DNA of 18,554 bases. Source: Hydnum rufescens UP504. Taxonomy: Eukaryota > Basidiomycota > Agaricomycetes > Cantharellales > Hydnaceae. Of this stretch, positions 10,726-17,503 are shown in pieces. The stretch's first letter is position 1. Every line of letters begins with the position of its first letter. Both the position numbers and the translations under genes were made by a program. The stretch covers positions 1 to 18,554 of the forward strand of contig MU129269.1 in NCBI GenBank assembly GCA_014904985.1, read 5' to 3'. The notes under the pieces are model-generated. The model saw only the letters and a list, made by a program, of their open reading frames with translations. It was not told the DNA's origin and did no database searches.

Positions 10726-11305
10726 TAGGAGCTCCGATGACTGTCAAATCAAACTCTGGTTCAGCCAGTGTGTAGATGGGAGACTGTATTTCTGTTTTTA
10801 TTCAATGGGCTGGTTCACTCTGATGGTTGATCACTCTCTAACAAGTTGTGTATGGTATTCAGTGATGGTAAGGCAATGGTATGGACTAGCTATAGTCAAT
10901 GATATATCGTGGGATGCTTGTGTAAGGCTTATACATGTTGTATTGAACTGTTTATTGCTATTTGTGTGTACCTATTTGTGTCCTCCTGGTCAAAATGCAG
11001 ATTCTAAAGAGGGTTCTGGACTAGTTTAAGCTTGATTCAGTGTGTCAATGTATTTCTTTCTTCTTCTGACTTAACTTTGTTATTACTCACCTTTCCTTGG
11101 ATGTCCAGCAACTCTAACCTTAGGTCCTGCAACTATCCTTGGCTTAGTATTTCGCGTAGAGGGCTTCCAGTGACTTCAACCTTGTATATGACTTAGCTCC
11201 AGATGGCTTTAGATCAGTACTCTCTTCAGATGCAAGCAGATTTTGTAGATAGTAGTATATTCCAGTAGTGAGAAGATGATGGGGGGATACAGGAAAATCT
11301 ACCAG
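10726..11305. other. Non-coding, no gene recognised
   Basis: The composition turns T-rich on the + strand. Short open frames show no recognisable domain. On the minus strand this is downstream of the promoter-like cluster at 11306-11428, so it may be the transcribed leader of the fragment at 10275-10725 or part of its LTR/5' region. A donor-like AAG|GTGAGT lies on the minus strand near 11095. Confidence 0.5.
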
Positions 11306-11435
11306 CTTTTATACCTTTCTGAAGGTGGCTGTGTTTAAAGAATATGACTCACTCCTAGGTGAGTCATTCATAAGGTGGTTGCATGATAGGTGAGTCATTC
11401 ATAAAGTGGTTGCAAGATAGGTGAGTCATTCATAA
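11306..11435 (-). promoter_or_regulatory. Leftward promoter-like cluster: TGACTCA motifs plus TATAAAAG
   Basis: On the minus strand a TATAAAAG box lies at 11313-11306. Upstream of it are four copies of the Gcn4/AP-1 type motif TGA(C/G)TCA (11345, 11360, 11391, 11422). The first two form a palindrome, ATGACTCAC-6nt-GTGAGTCAT (11344-11367), about 30 bp before the TATA box. bZIP activators bind such sites. It may be the promoter of an old LTR belonging to the minus-strand gypsy remains. No TSS evidence is available. Confidence 0.5.
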
Positions 11436-11439
11436 ACAG
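11356..11439. repeat. 31-bp tandem repeat, about 2.7 copies
   Basis: Copies start at 11356, 11387 and 11418, each beginning TAGGTGAGTCATTCATAAA/G, with one to a few differences. Each carries one TGAGTCA core. Confidence 0.9.
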
Positions 11440-11664
11440 AACAAAAGGGTAGTCAAGGAGGTGTTATCTTTCTTATCTGTGAGGTTCTAGAAGTTATTTG
11501 TGGCAATGGGAGATGAAATCAAAGGATATTTCCGATTTCTTGGAGATTAATTTGTTTGTAGTCCAGTGGTTAAGATGTTTTTGTTGCTGGTTGATAATGG
11601 GGACAAGTGCATGGGATGGGATTCGATGCAGAAACAACAGTTTACATCTGTAATAGACGTTCTT
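11440..11664. other. Non-coding, no gene recognised
   Basis: No coding or RNA gene is seen. The stretch around 11615-11660 (GGGATTCGATGCAG) weakly resembles the repeat that follows and may be a worn-out copy. Confidence 0.5.
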
Positions 11665-12140
11665 GGTATCATTCGATGCGGACTTTTAACAGCTTTCTGG
11701 GTGTGGTGGTTTCGAGCAGATCCGGTGTAAACTGACAGAGAAATTCGTTTTTTACTGATGGGTGTTGATTCTGATAGTAATATCGTTCTGCAAAGTTCAG
11801 TTTTGATCTGTTCTTCGCGCACTCAGTACCGTTGGATGCAGATTTTTTATATCTTTCCAGGCGCGGTTGTTTCGAGAGGATTGAATGCGAACTGACGGAG
11901 GAATTCGTTTTTTACTGGAAATTCCGGATTTTGACAGTAAAATTGGCCTGGAGAGTGCATTTTTGGTCTGTTCGACTTGTGTTTGGTACCATTCGAAAGG
12001 TGTGAATCGTAGCTTTCTAAGTGTTATATGGGCGCACCTCTCCGATCAAAACTGATGGAGTTATAGAATGAATTCGATTTCTGTGCATAGCCGTAATTAA
12101 TTTCGTAATAGGTCACATGATCATTCCAATGGCTGGGATC
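11665..12140. repeat. Diverged tandem repeat, period about 160 bp, three copies
   Basis: Copies begin near 11665, 11825 and 11985. Each starts with GGTAYCATTCGA or a close variant, passes through AGCTTTC or ATCTTTC, then AACTGACRGAG or AACTGATGGAG and a GAATTCG/AAATTCG core. Copies 1 and 2 share GAAATTCG/GGAATTCG followed by TTTTTTACTG. Copy 3 is more diverged. There is no coding frame across the copies. Confidence 0.75.
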
Positions 12141-12320
12141 AATGGATATTCACATTTTCTGATACTGGATGTTTTTATCTTCCACAGCGAAGTGCTCAGC
12201 GTTGTTGTATGCGAACTCTGCAAGGGGGAGAAGTAGTGCCCAGTTGTCTTGCAGGTAGTCAACGTAAATTCGCAAGTACTGCTTGAGGATTTGGTTCAGG
12301 CGCCAGGCTGGTCAGTCACA

Positions 12321-12380
12321 TGGGGGACCTAATTTAGGTACCACTTTCGGGGCAGAAAATGGTACCTAATAGGTCCCCCA
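12321..12380. repeat. 60-bp inverted repeat, strong hairpin
   Basis: The arm TGGGGGACCTA...GGTACCA (12321-12343) pairs with TGGTACCTAATAGGTCCCCCA (12360-12380), apart from a 2-nt size difference. The 16-nt loop is TTTCGGGG-like. It could be a tiny foldback element or the end of a larger one. It marks the left side of the module region. Confidence 0.85.
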
Positions 12381-12462
12381 GACCTTACGGCTGAAATCAG
12401 GCTGTTCCAATTCAGTTTTTGGGCCATCTATCGGCCAATCCATGGCTGTGCCAGGTTATATA

Positions 12463-12537
12463 CTTATTTATTATTATTTGTTTACTATTTATTATTATTA
12501 TTATTACTATTATTATATACATATTATACTATACCCC
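12463..12537. repeat. TTA/TAT-rich simple repeat
   Basis: A run of TTATTA and TATTATTA units of about 75 bp, low complexity. Confidence 0.9.
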
Positions 12538-12715
12538 CCGGGGTCTGCCACCACAGGGGGGGATAGTTTATGCGGGTCACGTGCCCACATATACCCACCG
12601 TACCCTCCGCAGCGAGTGCGGTCGGGGGCCGGTTCCTTTTGGCCACTCCCTCGCGGGGTTGGTCTTCGTTTGTGGGGGTTCGTTCGTAGTTATCGTTTGC
12701 CGCGTCTTGTTTAGC
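12530..12715 (-). other. Possible worn-out array exon on the minus strand
   Basis: The minus strand here has the same T-poor, C/A-rich style as the array exons (for example GCGGCAAACGATAACTACGA), and it ends in an inverted repeat (CTATACCCCCC 12529-12539 / GGGGGGATAG near 12558-12567) in the place where the array exons carry their terminal hairpin. No good donor follows. It touches the leader copy at 12716. The assignment is by style only. Confidence 0.35.
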
Positions 12716-13090
12716 CATATCACGCCTTATTTAGCTCTGGCTCATTATCATCCTCTTCTTCACATTTGGAAACAAATATTTATTATATATTATATATTAT
12801 ATGTCTACATGCTTGCTATTAATCTGGATTGTACTTGTAGCCTCAGCACTTGGGCGCTTCTTGAGTATCAGCAATTGCCGGCATTGAATTTCGCAAGTAC
12901 GCAGCCACACCCAGCAACCGCATGACCACAACACAACAGCAACAGCAGCAACAGCAGCAACAGCAGCACCAGCCCCAGCGCATGACCACGACCACACACC
13001 CGCTAATGCGGGTGTGTGGTCATAAGGTAAGTTTTGTCTCAGTACATACAATAGTGCAAAAAGAGTAGCCCAAGCTACTCTTTTTGTGCT
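12716..13090 (+). ncRNA. Third leader copy with first donor, truncated
   Basis: This segment matches 14893-15219 of the palindrome's right arm: it starts at CATATCAYGCCTTATT, includes CTTGGGCGCTTC and AATTGCCGGC, and ends with the exon hairpin (12990-13021, perfect 14-bp stem, loop TAAT), donor AAG|GTAAGT at 13027 and the intron hairpin (13053-13090). No acceptor follows on the + strand, because the sequence then runs into the left array in opposite orientation. It is thus the 5' part of a module array cut by a rearrangement. Confidence 0.8.
12929..12975 (+). repeat. CAGCAA/CAACAG simple repeat in the leader exon
   Basis: A run of CAG and CAA triplets is present in this leader copy but absent from the two copies in the palindrome, so it expanded here after duplication. 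Confidence 0.85.
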
Positions 13091-13120
13091 TGGGGGCTCG
13101 CGGGGATTCTGGTTCAGGAT

Positions 13121-13362
13121 CTAGAGAAATAAATAGTAAAGAGCAGCTTATGCTGCTCTTTTTGCGCCACAAGAATAAGAAATAAAAAAATAAGAAAAAA
13201 CATACTTGTAGTACCCCACACCCGCTGCAGCGGTGTGGGGTACTGGGGCCATGTACTCTGGCTGGTATGTACGGCGGTTCGTACGGGTGCCCATCATTTG
13301 GGCGTCGATAAGGGGGTTACGGGGGTGTTGCGTTGGTATTTATTTGCAGGGCATGTTAAGAC
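13121..13362 (-). other. Left module 5: exon and intron with damaged hairpin
   Basis: Exon 13362-13206 (157 nt), hairpin 13210-13244 of the ACCCCACACC type. Intron 13205-13121 (85 nt) runs GTATGT to CTCTAG. The far arm of its hairpin is cut off after CTGCTCTTT and the branch region is shortened, so a short deletion removed both. Confidence 0.65.
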
Positions 13363-13687
13363 CTACAGATAAACCTTTTTAATTAGTTAAGAATTAAAAA
13401 CCACGCAAAAAGAGCAGCTTTCGCTGCTCTTTTTGCGTGGCTGTAGCTACTAGGGTGGCGGGGGCTTACCTTATATAGAACCACACACCCGCCGTGGCAG
13501 GTGTGTGATTCCAGGCCCTTGTTCTTTATTTGGCGCGTTGCCGTGTCGTGTTGCTGTGTCGCGTTGTTATGTTGCGTTGTTGTGCCACGTTCCCATGTCA
13601 TGCTGTGGTGTATCGCGCTGCTGGGTTGCCATGTCGCGTTGTCTCATCGTTTCGCGGGTTATCTTCGTGCGTTGGATGGGCTCCTAT
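13363..13687 (-). other. Left module 4: exon and intron
   Basis: Exon 13687-13470 (218 nt), hairpin 13478-13511 with two G-U pairs on the sense strand. Intron 13469-13363 (107 nt) runs GTAAGC to CTGTAG with branch CTAAT. The intron hairpin 13401-13440 is identical in sequence to that of module 2 (GAAA loop). Confidence 0.75.
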
Positions 13688-13907
13688 CTGGAATAAAGTG
13701 CATCAGTAAAAAAAATCCCAAAGCAGCGCAAAAAGAGCAGCTTACGCTGCTCTTTTTGCGCCACAACAATAAAAAATAAAAATAAACCTTGTAGTACCCC
13801 ACACCTGCTGTAGTGGGTGTGGGGTACTGCAGTCCGTCATTCAGGTGTCATAGTCGGGGGTTACGGGGGCTCTCGCGTGGGTATTCGTTCGTGTGGGAAG
13901 TGATGAC
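13688..13907 (-). other. Left module 3: exon and intron
   Basis: Exon 13907-13788 (120 nt). The hairpin 13793-13828 is of the ACCCCACACC type. The intron 13787-13688 starts GTTTAT, a poor donor, and ends TTCCAG with CTGAT as the branch-like site. The intron hairpin 13725-13762 has a GUAA (GNRA) loop. Confidence 0.65.
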
Positions 13908-14224
13908 CTATAATACAAGACTATATGTTAGTTAAGAGTTAAAGACCACGCAAAAAGAGCAGCTTTCGCTGCTCTTTTTGCGTGGCTGTAGCTACTGAGG
14001 GGGGGGACTTATCTTATATGGAACCACACACCCGCCGTGGCGGGTGTGTGATTCCAGGCCCTCGTTTGGTGCGTTGCCGTATGTCGCGTCGTCATTGTCG
14101 CGTTGTGTTGCCATATATCGCGGTGCCGTGTCGTGTTGCCGTGTATTGCGGTGCCACATCGCGTTGCTGTTTGGGGTCTCGTCATTTCGCGGGTCATCAT
14201 CGTGCGTGGGACAAGGTCCCCAAT
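13908..14224 (-). other. Left module 2: exon with intron whose donor is ATAAGT
   Basis: Exon 14224-14013 (212 nt) with hairpin 14021-14054. The intron-like part 14012-13908 starts ATAAGT instead of GTAAGT, a likely G-to-A loss of the donor, but keeps CTAAC and TTATAG. The intron hairpin 13946-13985 is a perfect 18-bp stem with a GAAA loop. Confidence 0.7.
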
Positions 14225-14380
14225 CTAGAATAAGGCACGTTAGTAAAAAAAATTCCAAAGCAACACAAAAAGAGCAGCTTGCGCTGCTCTTTTTGCGCCA
14301 TTGTGTCTACTACAAGGAAGACTCACCTTATGACCACACACCCGCAGTTGCGGTGTGTGGTCATGCGTTTGCCTTTTCAG
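14225..14380 (-). other. Left module 1: leader exon end and intron 1
   Basis: The exon hairpin is at 14332-14362, with one base lost from one arm. The donor is ATAAG|GTGAGT and the intron spans 14326-14225 (102 nt). The intron hairpin at about 14260-14300 has a GCAA (GNRA) loop and several G-U pairs. The branch site CTAAC (14243-14239) is followed by acceptor TTCTAG. It mirrors right intron 1. Confidence 0.75.
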
Positions 14381-15099
14381 GCGGTTGCCTGTTGTGGTTC
14401 GGAGATGCGGAGCAAGATGGAAACTCAACGCTGGCAATTGCCGGTACTTAACAAGCGCCCAAGTGCTGGTGTTACAAGCAGAATACATATTAATAGCAAG
14501 TATATAGATGTGTAATAAATACTATATAATAAATATTTACCCAGAAATGCGAAGAAGACGATGATAATAGGTCAGAGCTCAATAAGGCATGATATGCATA
14601 ATTGCAAAGTGGATTGGGCGACTTCTATGGGTCAGAATTGGCCCAAATTAGAATATATTAATGGTATATATGCACCTTACATGAGCGATCAGTTACATTG
14701 GACATCCCGGGCATTCTGAAATTTTCATGCCTTCAATTCCTAAATAGGGAATTGAAGGTGTGAAAATTTCAGAAATGCCCAGAACATCCAATGTAACTGA
14801 TCGCTCATGTAAGGTGCATATATACCATTAATATATTCTAATTTGGGCCAATTCTGACCCATAGAAGTCGCCCAATCCACTTTGCAATTATGCATATCAT
14901 GCCTTATTGAGCTCTGACCTATTATCATCATCTTCTTCGCATTTCTGGGATATTTATTATATAGTATTTATTACACATCTATATACTTGCTATTAATATG
15001 TATTCTGCTTGTAACACAGCACTTGGGCGCTTTCTAAGTACTGGCAATTGCCGGCGTTGAATTGCACCACTACGCCAGCCACACCCAGCAATGGCCCAG

Positions 15100-15260
15100 A
15101 AAGGCGAGGACACGACCACACACCCGCAGTCGTGACTGTGGGTGTGTGGTCATAAGGTGAGTTTTGTCCTATTAGATACAATGGCGCAAAAAAGAGTAGC
15201 GAAAGCTACTCTTTTGCGCTGCTTTGAGTTCTTGTACTAACACACCTTTGATTATTTTAG
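15100..15260 (+). other. Right module 1: leader exon end and intron 1
   Basis: Exon hairpin 15114-15151 (18-bp stem with one G-U pair), then ATAAG|GTGAGT. Intron 15157-15260 with hairpin 15184-15219 (GAAA loop, stem GAGTAGC/GCTACTC), branch CTAAC at 15237-15241 and acceptor TTTTAG. Confidence 0.78.
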
Positions 15261-15481
15261 ACGAAAGCCCGCATGACGAGGGCCGACACAGCAACAGCCA
15301 AACCAAAGCAGACAACAGACCCCCTGTGGGTGGCCCCAGGAACCACACACCCACCGCGGTGGGTGTGTGGTTCTAATAAAGGCAGGTACGTTTGTACACC
15401 CCCAACAGCGCGAAAGAGCAGCAGATGCTGCTCTTTCGCGCTGATTTTATTTCTCAACTAATATATTATTTATTATTCCAG
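15261..15481 (+). other. Right module 2: exon and intron
   Basis: Exon 15261-15385. The hairpin 15340-15373 is a 34-base perfect palindrome. Donor GGCAG|GTACGT. Intron 15386-15481 with perfect hairpin 15407-15442 (CGAAAGAGC variant), branch CTAAT 15458-15462 and acceptor TTCCAG. Confidence 0.78.
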
Positions 15482-15720
15482 TTATCGACCAGACCCAGCA
15501 AAATAACGACCTGCCAAACGAACCACCCCCCGCCCCGAAATCACGATGCGACCCGCCAATGGACGGCCGACCGGACAAAGCCCCAGACGAACCACACACC
15601 CGCTTCGGCAGGTGTATGGTAATTTTAAGGTAAGTACAACCACGCGAAAGGAGCAGCATACGCTGCTCCTTTTGCGTGGGTCTTCTTTTTTCTCTTTTAC
15701 TAATATATTTACTATTCTAG
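15482..15720 (+). other. Right module 3: exon and intron
   Basis: Exon 15482-15629. Hairpin 15591-15620 has a C(UUCG)G loop and two A-C mismatches in the stem. AATTTTAAG|GTAAGT. Intron 15630-15720, hairpin 15640-15679 with one G-U pair, branch CTAAT 15700-15704, acceptor TTCTAG. Confidence 0.82.
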
Positions 15721-15936
15721 GGTGTCAAGCAAAATGACGACCCGCCAAAACAACATACGCCAAATGAAACCCGCCAACGATGACTGGCCAGACAGAACCC
15801 CAGACGAAACCACACCCGCCAAAGCGGGTGTGTAAGGTAAGTATCTGCACAACCGCGCAAAAGGAGCAGCGTACACTGCTCCTTTTGCGTGGCTTTGCTT
15901 TTTTTCTTTTTACTAATGTATTATTTACTATTCTAG
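15721..15936 (+). other. Right module 4: exon and intron
   Basis: Exon 15721-15836, the shortest, with a shortened hairpin (15811-15832) and only GTAAG-like spacing to the donor GTAAGT. Intron 15837-15936, hairpin 15853-15892 with one G-U pair, TACTAAT branch, TTCTAG. Confidence 0.8.
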
Positions 15937-16209
15937 TTTGTATTTGAACCCACAACAAACCCCCCGCCAAACGAAAGCTACAAACGTGACCCGCCAAAGC
16001 CCCCATCAAACGAAACCCAGGACCGGACACCCATGACACGAGACCACAGAACCGCAAACGGAACCACACACCCGCCAAAGCGGGTGTGTGGTAATTTTAA
16101 GGTAAGCATATGCACAACCACGCAAAAGGAGCAGCGTACGCTGCTCCTTTTGCGTGGCTTTTCTTTTTATTTTATTTATTTTTTACTAACGTATTACTTA
16201 TTATTGTAG
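15937..16209 (+). other. Right module 5: exon and intron
   Basis: Exon 15937-16101 (165 nt, open in frame 1 throughout). Perfect hairpin with loop CAAA ending at 16092, AATTTTAAG, donor GTAAGC. Intron 16102-16209 with perfect hairpin 16118-16157, CTAAC 16186-16190, TTGTAG. Confidence 0.82.
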
Positions 16210-16489
16210 ATCGTCGTCTGAGCTAACAACGAGCTCCCGCGTAACGCAACCCGCCAAAACCCCAACCAAACAATGCCCAGCCCACCATCAGTCCACCAGA
16301 CGAGACCACAACACCCCCGCGAACGACGACGCACCACACGAGGAGATGGACCACACACCCGCAGTTGCGGGTGTGTGGTTCTATACAAGGTAATGCACCC
16401 CCCCCCCCTCAACAGCGCAAAAAGAGCAGCAAGGGCTGCTCTTTTTGCGTTGTTTTAATTTTTAACTAACAAATTGTTTATTATTCTAG
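16210..16489 (+). other. Right module 6: exon and intron
   Basis: Exon 16210-16389 (180 nt), perfect hairpin 16350-16379, donor ACAAG|GTAATG. A C-run of about 11 follows the donor. Intron 16390-16489, hairpin 16411-16454 (the AAAAAGAGC type seen in the left array), CTAAC 16466-16470, TTCTAG. Confidence 0.8.
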
Positions 16490-16734
16490 GATATCGCCTG
16501 AACCACCCGCAAAACGAGAGCCCCAAGCCCAACGCGCCAAGGAACACCCCCAGACGTAACCCGGGAACGAGAACACATGACACAAGGCCACAGGGACCCA
16601 GACGAACCACACCCGCTTCGGTGGGTGTGTGATAATTCTAAGGTAAGTACAACCGCGCAAAAGGAGCAGCGTACGCTGCTCCTTTTGCAGTGGCTCTTCT
16701 ATTTTTTCTTTTACTAACATATTTACTATTCTAG
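16490..16734 (+). other. Right module 7: exon and intron
   Basis: Exon 16490-16642, hairpin 16608-16629 with C(UUCG)G loop and one G-U pair. CTAAG|GTAAGT. Intron 16643-16734, hairpin 16653-16693 with one bulged A, CTAAC 16714-16718, TTCTAG. Confidence 0.82.
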
Positions 16735-16991
16735 ACGGTCAAGCCAAATGACAACCTGCTGAACGAACCCCCCCGGGGAATGATGATGCGACCGGCCATG
16801 ACACCTGCCAAATGAACCATGCCAACCACGACCAGCCAGACCAAACCCAAGAGAGCACCACACACCCGCTTCTGCGGGTGTGTGGTAATTTTAAGGTGAG
16901 TACAACCGTGCAAGAGGAGCAGTGTGCGCTGCTCCTTTTGTGTGGCTTTTCTTGTTTTTTTTTATAACTAACGTATTATTTATTATTTTAG
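16735..16991 (+). other. Right module 8: exon and intron
   Basis: Exon 16735-16895, perfect hairpin 16857-16886, AATTTTAAG|GTGAGT. Intron 16896-16991. The hairpin 16906-16945 carries five changes relative to module 5, all leaving G-U pairs on the + strand. CTAAC 16968-16972, TTTTAG. Confidence 0.82.
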
Positions 16992-17251
16992 TTTGTCATC
17001 TGACCCAACACCCGCGACCCCACCAAATGAACACGGGAGAACAACAACCCACCTGTCAAATGAATCCCGCGAACGGCAACAAGTCGAAACCACGACACAA
17101 GCCCGGACGAACCCCACACCCGCCGAACCGGGTGTGGTAATCTTTAAGGTTAGTATATATATACATGTCTGACTATGCAAAAGGAGCAGCAGGGGCTGCT
17201 CCTTTTGCCTGGTTTTTCTTTTTTTAACTACCTTATTATTTATTATCATAG
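16992..17251 (+). other. Right module 9: exon and intron
   Basis: Exon 16992-17148, shortened hairpin 17114-17137, CTTTAAG|GTTAGT. Intron 17149-17251 with hairpin 17177-17208, an off-consensus branch (CTACC) and acceptor TCATAG. This is the most diverged of the right-hand splice signals. Confidence 0.72.
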
Positions 17252-17503
17252 GTATTCTTCTGAATCCACATCCCCCAACCAAAGCCACGACCCCGCCGAA
17301 TGAAAACATGCAACCACGGGTGAGGGGGAGCCCCCAATGGTGAAGCGCGCGAAACGATGTCCCCGGTACCACACACCCGCCCAAGTGGGTGTTAGATAGT
17401 GTTTTAAATTTTTATAGACAGTACCACATGCCCGCCCAAGCGAGGTGTGTGGTATGTTTTTTATGAATTTTTAAATAAATAAATAAATAAACAAGTCAAT
17501 AAA
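17252..17503 (+). terminator. Terminal exon with two hairpins and AATAAA signals
   Basis: After the last acceptor the exon-like A/C-rich stretch runs to two successive CACACCC-type hairpins (17368-17398, decayed; 17421-17455, mostly paired with two G-U pairs). Neither is followed by a donor. Then come four overlapping AATAAA words (17474-17491) and another at 17498-17503. This is what a 3' end with polyadenylation would look like. AATAAA runs can also be chance in AT-rich DNA. Confidence 0.6.

Larger units (their letters stand above)
13085..14740 (-). ncRNA. Left module array: spliced hairpin RNA locus
   Basis: Read leftward from the palindrome centre, it contains a leader exon (to 14327), five introns (14326-14225, 14012-13908, 13787-13688, 13469-13363, 13205-13121) and a last partial exon that fuses head-on with the leader copy at about 13085-13090. 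Exons are 120-218 nt, A/C-rich on the minus strand, and each ends in a strong hairpin. Inside exons 2 and 4 are runs of units like GGCAACACGACAC. No reading frame crosses the splices. Modules alternate in two types (ACCACACACC hairpins in exons 2 and 4, ACCCCACACC hairpins in 3 and 5), so two-module units of about 540-580 bp duplicated together. No poly(A) signal or terminal exon is seen, so this unit seems truncated. It is not a family I know. Confidence 0.72.
14225..15260. repeat. Palindrome of about 1 kb, centre 14744
   Basis: Left arm (14225-14740) and right arm (14748-15260) are inverted copies. The fit runs from the seven-base centre through a TA-rich leader and first exon to the acceptor of intron 1 on both sides, then stops, because the second exons differ. 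The arms differ by scattered substitutions and small indels, so this is not a fresh assembly fold. It places the two arrays back to back, so a shared divergent promoter in the centre is possible. Confidence 0.92.
14748..17503 (+). ncRNA. Right module array: nine-intron spliced hairpin RNA locus
   Basis: The leader exon (to 15156) is followed by nine introns of 91-108 nt and exons of 125, 148, 116, 165, 180, 153, 161 and 157 nt, then a terminal exon from 17252 with AATAAA signals. Every exon 2-9 ends in a CACACCC hairpin. The six typical modules keep AATTTTAAG or a close variant between it and the donor. Every intron has its own hairpin. Exons carry repeats of CCGCCAAACGAA-like words and are T-poor. 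In four exons CTGA sits exactly at bases 9-12 after the acceptor (exons 6, 7, 9, 10), which makes a TGA at codon 4. Exon lengths mix all three phases and open frames do not join, so I call it non-coding. A repetitive protein gene with altered splicing is the weaker alternative. I do not recognise the family. Confidence 0.75.

Noticed and set aside
13401..13440. Hairpins with A-runs and T-runs look like bacterial rho-independent terminators
   Set aside because: The context is fungal, and the hairpins sit at a fixed place inside introns with donor, branch and acceptor signals.
15725..16078. Long open frames on the minus strand across the right array
   Set aside because: They are complements of T-poor exons and cross the introns unspliced. 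They repeat the hairpin sequence and show no domain.
15937..16101. Right exon 5 as protein-coding (open over its 55 codons)
   Set aside because: T-poor sequence rarely makes stops. The frame meets TGA at codon 4 of the next exon, and exon lengths do not keep phase.
15157..17251. Intronic box C/D or H/ACA snoRNAs
   Set aside because: I found no consistent C/D box pair or H and ACA boxes inside the introns. The snoRNA host gene remains only an analogy.
15340..17455. Short repeated palindromes as a CRISPR array
   Set aside because: Repeat spacing is about 215-280 bp, two unrelated hairpins alternate, there are no cas genes, and the DNA is eukaryotic.
15114..17455. CACACCC/GGGTGTG arms as yeast-like telomere repeats or Rap1 sites
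   Set aside because: They are single hairpin arms spaced by exons, not tracts, and mushroom fungi use TTAGGG telomeres.
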